From RGIG5952 sp045603485 (GTDB taxonomy: Bacteria > Verrucomicrobiota > Kiritimatiellia > RFP12 > JAAYLN01), in NCBI GenBank assembly GCA_045603485.1, contig JAZUMF010000025.1, positions 1 to 9,446 on the forward strand: a DNA stretch of 9,446 bases, written 5' to 3'. Positions 1 to 5,968 of the stretch are shown here, piece after piece (the stretch's first letter is position 1; each line of letters begins with the position of its first letter). The notes under the pieces are model-generated. The model saw nothing but the letters and a program-made list of their open reading frames with translations. It had not been told where the DNA came from and made no database searches. Both the position numbers and the translations under genes were made by a program.

Positions 1-22
1 TGGCGATGTAAATAAGGGTGGT

Positions 23-340
23 ATGGATGAAACGAGTGGTAAAAGCGGTAAGTGTAGCAGTGAATATAACGGTGGTATGGGTGGTAATGGATATAAGTGT
101 TGCAAGGAAGAGAGGTTATTGAGGGCGATTGCGATTTACAAGGAGATTTCAGATGGTGTTGTGGGGGCAAGTCAGATGATGGCGAGGATTGATGCCTTTT
201 TGGATCCTGAGCGTGTTGAGGAGGCCACAACTTTGGCATTTTTGAGAGAGAAATACCAAAATGAGATTATTGTGCGGAACAAAATCTCACAATTTTCTCT
301 ACGCTCTTTGCGGGAGAATTTTTCACTTATCCGTCATTAA
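23..340 (+). CDS. Small hypothetical protein, possibly 5'-truncated by the window edge
   Basis: I do not recognise this protein. The frame is open upstream to the first bases of the window, so the real start may lie outside. ATG 23 is preceded by an AAGGG-like ribosome-binding sequence at 14-18, which makes it a reasonable start (105 residues). Residues 1-28 are rich in Gly, Lys, Ser and Cys and contain GGMGG and CC, like a low-complexity linker. From about residue 29 the sequence is charged and looks helical (EERLLRAIAIYKEI, then DPERVEEATTLAFLREKY), and it ends in a basic tail. No signal peptide, membrane segment or catalytic motif is visible. The next gene lies more than 400 bases away behind repeats, so context gives no function. 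The helical part looks like genuine protein, but a decayed gene end is possible. Confidence 0.45.
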   Translation: MDETSGKSGKCSSEYNGGMGGNGYKCCKEERLLRAIAIYKEISDGVVGASQMMARIDAFLDPERVEEATTLAFLREKYQNEIIVRNKISQFSLRSLRENFSLIRH

Positions 341-412
341 ATTGCAAAAGTTCTCCTTTTTGTCTACTTCGCAAAAGGCACAAAAAACTTAACCTAAAAA
401 CTACAAAAATTC

Positions 413-468
413 TTCACTATTCACTATTACCTATTTACTAACTTTTCTGGGGACAGTCCTTCCCAATT
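413..468 (+). repeat. Composite intergenic repeat, copy 1
   Basis: Four degenerate 7-bp units (TTCACTA, TTCACTA, TTACCTA, TTTACTA; 413-440) run directly into a 28-bp core (441-468) whose centre reads CTGGGGACAGTCCTTCCC. The core is identical to that of the second copy at 557-612. Within it, GGGGA can pair with TTCCC (one G-T pair) around a 6-base loop, giving a small REP-like hairpin. The repeat is seen directly. Any link to a transposase that mobilises it is inference, because no such gene lies in this window. Confidence 0.8.
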
Positions 469-556
469 TCAAAACTGTAAAACTCGCAAACTGTCTTTAC
501 TGTCAAACTTGCCACCTAATAACCTTTAAGAACCAAGCTGCATTTTATCTTCATTA

Positions 557-612
557 TTACCTATTACCTATTACCTATTACCTAACTTTTCTGGGGACAG
601 TCCTTCCCAATT
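557..612 (+). repeat. Composite intergenic repeat, copy 2
   Basis: Four perfect TTACCTA units (557-584) are followed at once by the same 28-bp core as copy 1 (585-612). The architecture is identical to copy 1 (28 bp of heptads plus 28 bp of core), in the same orientation, 144 bp downstream. The two heptad tracts differ in sequence while the cores do not. This suggests either that the tracts mutate faster or that the core is under selection or was copied recently. Confidence 0.8.
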
Positions 613-717
613 CACAAATGGTGAGATCAACTGTAAAATGATTTTCTTTAATCTCCCGACTATGAGCCCGGCTACTACGCTTCTAAATCATTAAAACTTC
701 TCAATTTGACAAAGAAA

Positions 718-747
718 TTGACATGTCGAATGAAAATAAAGTAGAAT
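718..747 (+). promoter_or_regulatory. Sigma-70-type promoter of the LRR protein gene
   Basis: A perfect -35 hexamer TTGACA (718-723) is followed, after an 18-bp spacer, by TAGAAT (742-747), a five-of-six match to the -10 consensus. Transcription would start near 754, about 29 bases before ATG 783. A second TTGACA at 706-711 has no matching -10 element at the right distance. Confidence 0.65.
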
Positions 748-772
748 GATACGCATTGGGCGTAAAATTCAC

Positions 773-776
773 GGAG
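773..776 (+). promoter_or_regulatory. Ribosome-binding site that sets the LRR protein start
   Basis: GGAG lies six bases before ATG 783. This site and the predicted transcription start near 754 favour ATG 783 over the in-frame TTG at 756, which would sit at the very 5' end of the message without a binding site. Confidence 0.65.
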
Positions 777-782
777 CAAACA

Positions 783-1760
783 ATGCAAATTGCGACTAAA
801 ACGACAATCTCTTTAATTGCATTAACTTTAAGCATAACGACTTTGTGTGCCGATTGGATATATAACGGCAGTGATACTATTACTGAAACCGGAGATGGTG
901 TTGTTACTCCTTGGAAAATCTATGTTGCATCGAATGGCGCTGGGTTTCTACAATTAAAACAAAAAGCCGGTGCCACCTCTTATGGACAAATCGGCAAAAA
1001 CGCAGACGGCAAAACAAGCGCTATTGATTTGAATGCTACAATCCGATTGGCGACAGATTCAAATGTAACTTACAAAATCAACCAAATGCAGGATGGTTTC
1101 TTTAAGAGTAAGGCAATTGTTTCTATCGTTCTCCCTGACGCAATGACAGCATTGCCGCAAACCGCATTTCGTGATTGCTCTACTCTAACGAATGTCGTTA
1201 TCGGAAAAAACATATCGTCAATTGGATATATGGCATTTTACAACGCAAAGAATATATCATCCGAGCTTGTATTCAATGCCAAGAAGATTACATCGATAGC
1301 GGCTGACGCTTTTTATGGTTGTCACAAAGTCCCAAATATAATCTTTAACGGAGAAATAACTGCCTCGGATATTCCGGCAAACGCATTTCGCGAATGCAGA
1401 AGTCTCAAGACTTTGAAGTTATCGGGAGTTCTGAATCCATCAGGGCTTAATTCCTTCGGTGACTATTGTTTTATGGGAACGCCATTCAAGGAGTTGTGGA
1501 TGCCAAAATATCCGACATGGGGTTCAAGAGTTTGGGAGGCTCGCAGTGGCTATGGCATAACAGCCTATAATGGAGTTGTATATATAAACCGCAACAATCT
1601 TAAGTGGTCAAGTGCCTACAAGCCTTGGGGCGAGCTTTCAGATGCCGTAAAAGCAAAATGGACCCGCACCGACATCAGGCCTCTGGGGCTGACCACGGCA
1701 GACCCAAAAAACCAATGGGTTCTTGCTTGGCCGAAAGGGTTATTGATAACTGTCAGATAA
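783..1760 (+). CDS. Secreted BspA-type leucine-rich-repeat protein
   Basis: This is probably an exported protein that acts at or outside the cell surface; its binding partner is unknown. From ATG 783 it has 325 residues. Residues 1-23 form a signal peptide: a short basic start, a hydrophobic run ISLIALTLSI, and a likely cut after TLCA. Residues of about 103-241 carry LRR_5/TpLRR-type repeats with the recurring pattern hydrophobic-LP...A-F-x-x-C (TAFRDC, DAFYGC, NAFREC, YCFMG). The C-terminal part is rich in Trp and Tyr and ends KGLLITVR, with no transmembrane anchor or recognisable sorting signal. BspA-like proteins are common in host-associated bacteria and have been linked to adhesion, but that role is inference here. 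The gene stands alone with its own promoter and is visibly AT-richer than the biosynthetic genes to its right, which fits an accessory or acquired gene beside repeats. Confidence 0.8.
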   Translation: MQIATKTTISLIALTLSITTLCADWIYNGSDTITETGDGVVTPWKIYVASNGAGFLQLKQKAGATSYGQIGKNADGKTSAIDLNATIRLATDSNVTYKINQMQDGFFKSKAIVSIVLPDAMTALPQTAFRDCSTLTNVVIGKNISSIGYMAFYNAKNISSELVFNAKKITSIAADAFYGCHKVPNIIFNGEITASDIPANAFRECRSLKTLKLSGVLNPSGLNSFGDYCFMGTPFKELWMPKYPTWGSRVWEARSGYGITAYNGVVYINRNNLKWSSAYKPWGELSDAVKAKWTRTDIRPLGLTTADPKNQWVLAWPKGLLITVR

Positions 1761-1799
1761 CAGGTCAACAACTAAATAAGCTTGCAAAAGCCTACCAAT

Positions 1800-1939
1800 T
1801 TATTTACTATTAGTCTTTTCTCCGATGGCCCAAACAAATGTTGCGGTATCTGAGAGATTAATATCGCTTGGCGTAATTTCTGGAGTGCTGCACGCACCGA
1901 AGATTTCTTCGCAGGCACGATATGAAATTTTTTAGACAT
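1800..1939 (-). pseudogene. Small, possibly frameshifted ORF of unknown function
   Basis: On the minus strand an ATG at 1939 has an AAAGGGGGG sequence just upstream (1942-1950), which could serve as a ribosome-binding site. Its own frame gives a basic 55-residue peptide (MSKKFHIVPAKK...) ending at 1772. A run of six A bases (1928-1933) follows the start. A -1 shift there would give an alternative of about 46 residues, starting MSKKISYRACEEIFGAC and ending in VWAIGEKTNSK at 1800. By eye the shifted frame looks more like ordinary protein. It could be a gene remnant, a frameshifted small protein or chance. I do not recognise either version. Confidence 0.25.
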
Positions 1940-1990
1940 ATCCCCCCTTTCTGATACCAATTATAAAATACCACAAATTTGGGATTATGC

Positions 1991-2025
1991 ACACCCTTAT
2001 CCTGAAAATTTTGGAATAAGGGTGT
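1991..2025 (-). terminator. Hairpin between convergent genes, terminator-like
   Basis: ACACCCTTATCC and GGAATAAGGGTGT form an imperfect inverted repeat with a single bulged base around a 10-base AT-rich loop. It lies 13 bases beyond the stop codon of the DUF1015 gene, where the end of that operon is expected. No T-run follows the stem on either strand, so it is not a classical intrinsic terminator; it may instead protect mRNA ends. It is flanked by two copies of TTATGCA (1985-1991 and 2025-2031), each overlapping the stem by one base. Confidence 0.45.
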
Positions 2026-2037
2026 TATGCAGAAATT

Positions 2038-3261
2038 TTAATTTATTTCGTGGACTAGCAGTCCCGAACGGAGTTTTGGCTCAAACCAAGTTGATTTGGG
2101 CGGCATAATCTGCCCGGCGTCCGCAATGGCCATCATTTCATCTACGGTAACGGGTGCCATTGAAAACGCGACGGCATCGCGCCCTTCGTCTACACGCTTT
2201 TCAAGTTCCTTTGTACCGCGAATACCACCAATAAACGAGATACGCTTATTTGTGCGAGGGTCGTCAATTGCGAGCAATGGCGCCAAAAGTCTCTCTTGAA
2301 GGACGGAAACATCAAGCATACTGACCGGATCCGCTTCAAACGGAGCCCATGATAAGCGATACCACTTGCCATTGAGATACATGCGGCACTCACGCGCACC
2401 GATTGGCTCGGCACCATCAACAGAGGCTATGTCGAAGATTTTACCTACCGCTTCGAGAAACTCTTCGGGTGTGCGGCCATTCAAATCAACTACTGTTCGA
2501 TTGTAGGGAAGTATGCGAAGCTGGGAGGCGGGGAAAAGAACGGCCAGAAACCAATTATACTCTTCATCACCTGTGTGAGCGGGATTGGCATCGCGACGCT
2601 CGGCACCTGCGCGCCATGCGGCCTTTGCCCTATGGTGGCCGTCTGCCACATACGAAATATCAATCAAATCAAACTGTGAGCGCAAGGTTTCGGTTGCCGC
2701 GGCGTCAATCTTCCAAACCGTATGGCGTATACCGTCAACCGCCGTAAAATCGTAAAGTGGAGTCTCTTCCATCGCCTTTGAGACGATGGCGTCGATTTCC
2801 GAGCGATCGCGATATGTCAAAAAGACAGGTCCCGTATTTGCATTAAGCTCTAAGACATGGCGCGTGCGGTCATCTTCTTTATCTTGACGGGTCTTTTCAT
2901 GCTTGCGAATAACATCTGCGGCATAATCATCGATGTGGCAGCATGAAACGACACCTACTTGTGCATGGTCGCCCATAATCTGGCGATAGGCATAATATGC
3001 CTCCTCGGTATCAGTTGCAAGAGCACCGCTGTCTTTAAGGCCTTCAAGGGCTTTTACGGCCTGAGCATAGACTTCGTCGGAATAAATATCTGTACCGTCA
3101 GGAAGGTCTATCTCTGGGCGTGAAACATGGAGGAAGCTTACGGAGTTCCCTGCTGCCAACTGACGGGCTTCAGCAGTATCTACAACATCGTACGGAACTG
3201 AAGCCAACTTTGCGGCCACTTCTGCTGCCGGGCGTAATGCGTTAAATGGTTTTGTCTTCAT
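2038..3261 (-). CDS. DUF1015 family protein (ParB/sulfiredoxin-like superfamily)
   Basis: This is a full-length 407-residue DUF1015 protein, cytoplasmic, with no signal peptide or membrane segment. Family hallmarks appear in order: the N-terminal KPFNALRP; VPYDVV (22-27); SFLHVSRPEIDLP (42-54); YYAYRQ (89-94); KHEKTRQDKEDDR (120-132); NTGPVFLTYRDR (142-153); and VADGHHR (205-211), the most diagnostic motif. From memory, DUF1015 genes in clostridia and other bacteria often sit beside serC and serA, and related proteins in the superfamily act as free serine kinases. A role in serine or linked amino-acid metabolism is therefore plausible but unproven. Here the partner is cimA: the ATG shares one base with the cimA stop codon (TAATG), so translation is probably coupled. 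It is the last gene of the operon. Confidence 0.88.
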   Translation of the reverse strand: MKTKPFNALRPAAEVAAKLASVPYDVVDTAEARQLAAGNSVSFLHVSRPEIDLPDGTDIYSDEVYAQAVKALEGLKDSGALATDTEEAYYAYRQIMGDHAQVGVVSCCHIDDYAADVIRKHEKTRQDKEDDRTRHVLELNANTGPVFLTYRDRSEIDAIVSKAMEETPLYDFTAVDGIRHTVWKIDAAATETLRSQFDLIDISYVADGHHRAKAAWRAGAERRDANPAHTGDEEYNWFLAVLFPASQLRILPYNRTVVDLNGRTPEEFLEAVGKIFDIASVDGAEPIGARECRMYLNGKWYRLSWAPFEADPVSMLDVSVLQERLLAPLLAIDDPRTNKRISFIGGIRGTKELEKRVDEGRDAVAFSMAPVTVDEMMAIADAGQIMPPKSTWFEPKLRSGLLVHEIN

Positions 3262-4865
3262 TAGTTTTCTTGCTCCAACTGATCGTGAATAAGTTTATTT
3301 TCAACAGAGTCTAGGAGGGCGATCCAGCTTGCCTCGATGATGTCAGATGAAACTCCGACGGTGTTCCAGATTCTATGACCATCTGTCGACTCAATCAAAA
3401 CCCTGACCTTAGATGCCGTGGCGGCACCCATACCGAAGACGCGCACCTTGTAGTCAGAGAGGCGCATCTCGCCAAGGCGCGGGTAAAATTTTTCAAGCGC
3501 TTTACGGAGGGCACTGTCAAGAGCATTAACGGGACCGTTCCCCTCTGCGGCGGTAATTTCCTCAACTCCTGCCGATGAGATTTTTATCATGGCTGTGGTG
3601 ATACGGCCATCGGAACTGCCGACTGAAAGTTCTGAAACCAGACGGAACCGCTCTAGCTCAAAGAATGAATCGTAGGGCTTTAGTATGCGGCGAACGAGAA
3701 TTTCAAAACTGCCATCAGCTCCTTCAAATTGATAGCCCTGCTGCTCTAATTCCTTCAATCTTGAAAGAACCAATTCAACGCCCTCGTCATCTCGAGTCAT
3801 ACCTGGCAAAATCGCATTTATACGATCAATAACTGCACTTTTGCCCGACATTTCACTAATTAAAAATCTACGCGAATTACCTACCAGATCGGGAGAGATA
3901 TGCTCAAAGGAGCATGCGAGCTTGCGGACGCCGTCCATATGCATTCCACCCTTGTGGGCGAAGGCTCGCCTACCGACATACGGCAACCCTCCCGGGAGGG
4001 AAACATTTGAAACTTCGGCAATCTTGCGGACCGCCGTCGTTAAAAACTTCACGCTTGCATCAGGAATACATTTGACATTGAGCTTTAACTGCAAATCACC
4101 TATGACTGTAGCAAGATTGGCATTTCCGCAACGCTCGCCAAATCCTGCAAGCGTGCCCTGCACATGGGTTGCGCCTGCGCGGACGGCGGCTATCGTATTT
4201 GCCACGGCAAGGCCGCCGTCATCGTGGGTATGGATGCCGACGATGCAGCCCCCGCCAATCGTTTCAACTACTTTAGCAGTCGCTGAAAAGACCTCTTCGG
4301 GAAACATTCCGCCATTTGTTTCACATAGGCAAACGACAGATGCTCCCGCCTTTGATGCGGTAGCAGCCACACTCAAGGCGTAATCGGGATTGTCGTCATA
4401 TCCGTTAAAGAAATGCTCGGCGTCAAAGATGACCCTCTTACCTTGACTTGCAAGCCAGGAAACGGTATCAAAAATCATCCTGAGGTTCTCTTCCTTTGTA
4501 GTATGAAGAACCTCATCTACATGTAGAAGCCAAGCCTTGCCAAAGACGCATACTGTTTCTGTGCAAGCACCTACAAGCTCTTTTAAGCCTTGATCGTCAC
4601 AAGCTTTAACTCCTGGGCGGCAGGTTGCACCAAAGGCTACAACCTGCGACTGTCCAAAAACCTGCCCTTTGAGCAACTCAAAAAACTCAATATCCTTTGG
4701 GTTTGAGCTTGGGATACCTGCCTCAATCAGTGGAATTCCAAGTTTGGAGAGTGTCCGCACAATCTCCAATTTATCATGTACAGAATACGATATTGACTCA
4801 GACTGCGCCCCATCACGGAGCGTAGTATCCAACAACTCGATTTTAGCAGGTAGCGTCATAGACAT
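3261..4865 (-). CDS. cimA: Citramalate synthase (DRE-TIM metallolyase, LeuA-like)
   Basis: The enzyme condenses pyruvate with acetyl-CoA to (R)-citramalate, the first step of the threonine-independent route to 2-oxobutyrate and isoleucine. The N-terminal TIM barrel opens with LLDTTLRDGAQ, whose Arg and Asp are catalytic and metal-binding, and later carries the metal-binding HTHDD. It is followed by VQGTLAGFGERCGNANL and FAHKGGMHMDGVRK, which mark the long citramalate-type branch rather than classical LeuA. The C-terminal part (GNGPVNALDSALRKAL ... SKVRVLIESTDG ... WNTVGVSSDIIEASW) is the LeuA-type regulatory domain, so isoleucine feedback is likely. At 534 residues from ATG 4865 the length fits the family. 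The frame runs up to a TTG at 4892 touching the upstream stop codon, and ATG 4859 is also possible. None has a clear Shine-Dalgarno site, so coupled translation is likely. A 2-isopropylmalate or homocitrate synthase role is less likely. Confidence 0.88.
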   Translation of the reverse strand: MSMTLPAKIELLDTTLRDGAQSESISYSVHDKLEIVRTLSKLGIPLIEAGIPSSNPKDIEFFELLKGQVFGQSQVVAFGATCRPGVKACDDQGLKELVGACTETVCVFGKAWLLHVDEVLHTTKEENLRMIFDTVSWLASQGKRVIFDAEHFFNGYDDNPDYALSVAATASKAGASVVCLCETNGGMFPEEVFSATAKVVETIGGGCIVGIHTHDDGGLAVANTIAAVRAGATHVQGTLAGFGERCGNANLATVIGDLQLKLNVKCIPDASVKFLTTAVRKIAEVSNVSLPGGLPYVGRRAFAHKGGMHMDGVRKLACSFEHISPDLVGNSRRFLISEMSGKSAVIDRINAILPGMTRDDEGVELVLSRLKELEQQGYQFEGADGSFEILVRRILKPYDSFFELERFRLVSELSVGSSDGRITTAMIKISSAGVEEITAAEGNGPVNALDSALRKALEKFYPRLGEMRLSDYKVRVFGMGAATASKVRVLIESTDGHRIWNTVGVSSDIIEASWIALLDSVENKLIHDQLEQEN

Positions 4866-4892
4866 TAGTGCTTGCGAGGTGTAGCCTTGCAA

Positions 4893-5870
4893 TTAGTATC
4901 TTGATTCGGGATAGTAGAAATCCTTTGCGTTTGCGGGAGTGATAATCTCAGAAGGAATAGTAATCTCGGAAATACCGTCTATCGGCTTCTTACCGTTGCG
5001 AAGACCTTTGAGTGCCTCGACAATACCGCGATGAGCCATCATAGGGGGATAAGAAACCGTCGCACGAACGACAGGATCGCCATCCATAATCTTCTTAACG
5101 ACAAACTTGCTACCGCCGCCGCCGACCATTGCCTTGATGTCTTTGCGGCCAGAATTCTCGTATGCACGGAGAGCACCTACCAGGACATCGTCATCGCCGA
5201 CCCATATTGCATCGACATGCTTGTACTTCTGGAGATATGTCTCCATAAGGTTCATACCCTTTTCGGTATCCCACCATGCCGGCTGCGACTCAAGAATCTT
5301 GATGCCGGGGAATTCCTTCGCCATAACATCCTTGAAGCCGTTTACGCGATCGGTATTGATCGGGCAAGGAATACCCTCCATAACAAGAATCTCACCCTTG
5401 CCTTCAATCAGACCGCCGATTGCACGGGCAGCCTGCTCGCCAAGGTTGCGGTTGTCGCCGTTGATAAAGAGGTCATGGCAGGGCTGGAGCATCGGATTTG
5501 AAACGATGACGGTATAAACGCCGCGGTCATGTGCGCGAACGCAGGCCGGAGTAATCGGGCCCGGCTCTTGGCAGACGACAACGAGAGCGTCGATACCTCT
5601 AACGACCAGATTATCAATCTTATCATGCTGCTCAGCGGCATCCTTGCCTATGGTGATAATTACCTCGACATCGGCATTTGCGGCCTCAATCTCCTTTTTG
5701 GCAAGCTCAGCCGAAGAAACGATGCCACCCGACCAGCCGTGATCTGCAGCAGGAAGCGAAACGCCGATTTTAAGTTTTTCAGGTCCCTTCGCTTTACCGG
5801 AATCACCGCAACCGCATAGACCGCCAAAGGCGATTGCCAATGCCGCGACAAAAGATACAATCTTCTTCAT
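4893..5870 (-). CDS. Lipoprotein sugar-type ABC solute-binding protein (Peripla_BP_4)
   Basis: This is a cluster-B periplasmic binding protein of the RbsB-like type, which captures a small ligand, usually a sugar, for an ABC importer. From ATG 5870 it has 325 residues. A lipoprotein signal peptide ends in LCGC (residues 18-21), so Cys21 is probably lipidated. The mature part follows the family order: KIGVSLPAADHGWSGG, then a first lobe with GIDALVVVCQEPGPI, a hinge region with NGDNRNLGEQAA and GILVMEG-like strands, WVGDDDVLVGALRAYENSG in the second lobe, and a C-terminal PSEIITPANAKDFYYPESRY. The start is fixed by AAGGAG six bases upstream; an in-frame ATG at 5921 has none. No permease or ATPase gene lies nearby, and the stop codon abuts the cimA reading frame. 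The ligand cannot be told; sugar is the family default. Confidence 0.85.
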   Translation of the reverse strand: MKKIVSFVAALAIAFGGLCGCGDSGKAKGPEKLKIGVSLPAADHGWSGGIVSSAELAKKEIEAANADVEVIITIGKDAAEQHDKIDNLVVRGIDALVVVCQEPGPITPACVRAHDRGVYTVIVSNPMLQPCHDLFINGDNRNLGEQAARAIGGLIEGKGEILVMEGIPCPINTDRVNGFKDVMAKEFPGIKILESQPAWWDTEKGMNLMETYLQKYKHVDAIWVGDDDVLVGALRAYENSGRKDIKAMVGGGGSKFVVKKIMDGDPVVRATVSYPPMMAHRGIVEALKGLRNGKKPIDGISEITIPSEIITPANAKDFYYPESRY

Positions 5871-5876
5871 AAAAAA

Positions 5877-5882
5877 CTCCTT
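5877..5882 (-). promoter_or_regulatory. Ribosome-binding site of the solute-binding protein gene
   Basis: On the minus strand AAGGAG lies six bases (all T) before ATG 5870. It decides the start against the in-frame ATG at 5921, which would add 17 residues ahead of the lipoprotein signal. Confidence 0.75.
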
Positions 5883-5929
5883 GAAATAAAAACAAACGAC
5901 AATGTACAGCAACCTTGCCATACAATAAC

Positions 5930-5935
5930 ATTATA
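5930..5935 (-). promoter_or_regulatory. Possible -10 element for the solute-binding protein operon
   Basis: A perfect TATAAT lies on the minus strand about 60 bases before ATG 5870. It would give a leader of roughly 50 bases. No good -35 hexamer is found at 16-18 bp (only A-rich sequence), so the assignment is weaker than for the opposite direction. Confidence 0.4.
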
Positions 5936-5936
5936 T

Positions 5937-5965
5937 TTTACCACAATTTCATTTTTTAGTATAAT
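5937..5965 (+). promoter_or_regulatory. Promoter of the hisH-hisF-lepA transcript
   Basis: TTTACC (5937-5942, four of six matches to TTGACA), a 17-bp spacer and a perfect TATAAT (5960-5965) make a good sigma-70-type promoter. The -10 element ends three bases before the hisH ATG at 5969. The expected transcription start (about 5971-5974) falls at or just before the second in-frame ATG at 5975, so the message would be leaderless. No Shine-Dalgarno sequence is present before either ATG. Confidence 0.55.
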
Positions 5966-5968
5966 GTA

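Larger units (their letters stand above)
341..755. other. AT-rich intergenic region with repeats and a promoter
   Basis: No credible gene is present here on either strand. The stretch is strongly AT-rich. It holds two copies of a composite repeat (413-468 and 557-612) and, near its right end, the promoter of the LRR protein gene. The sequence just after the upstream ORF (about 345-390) contains short T- and A-runs and a weak CCTTTT/AAAAGG pairing, but no convincing terminator. Confidence 0.6.

Noticed and set aside
555..582. The TTACCTA tract as a CRISPR or microsatellite phase-variation tract
   Set aside because: There are no spacers, the units are only 7 bp, and the tract lies about 170 bases before the gene, outside the promoter, so neither reading is supported.
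756..782. TTG 756 as the start of the LRR protein
   Set aside because: It would sit at the predicted transcription start without a binding site and would push the signal peptide inward. ATG 783 has GGAG at the right distance.
3841..4383. A 180-residue open frame on the plus strand opposite cimA
   Set aside because: It is antisense to the well-supported catalytic domain of citramalate synthase and resembles no protein I know.
5031..5517. Two overlapping plus-strand frames of 156 and 136 residues
   Set aside because: Both are antisense to the solute-binding protein gene, overlap each other in different frames and have no ribosome-binding site.
5871..5921. ATG 5921 as the start of the solute-binding protein
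   Set aside because: It would place 17 extra residues before a typical lipoprotein signal. ATG 5870 has a strong AAGGAG site.
5883..5929. A riboswitch or attenuator leader for the citramalate operon
   Set aside because: The predicted leader is only about 50 bases, AT-rich and without a clear stem or a run of regulatory codons.
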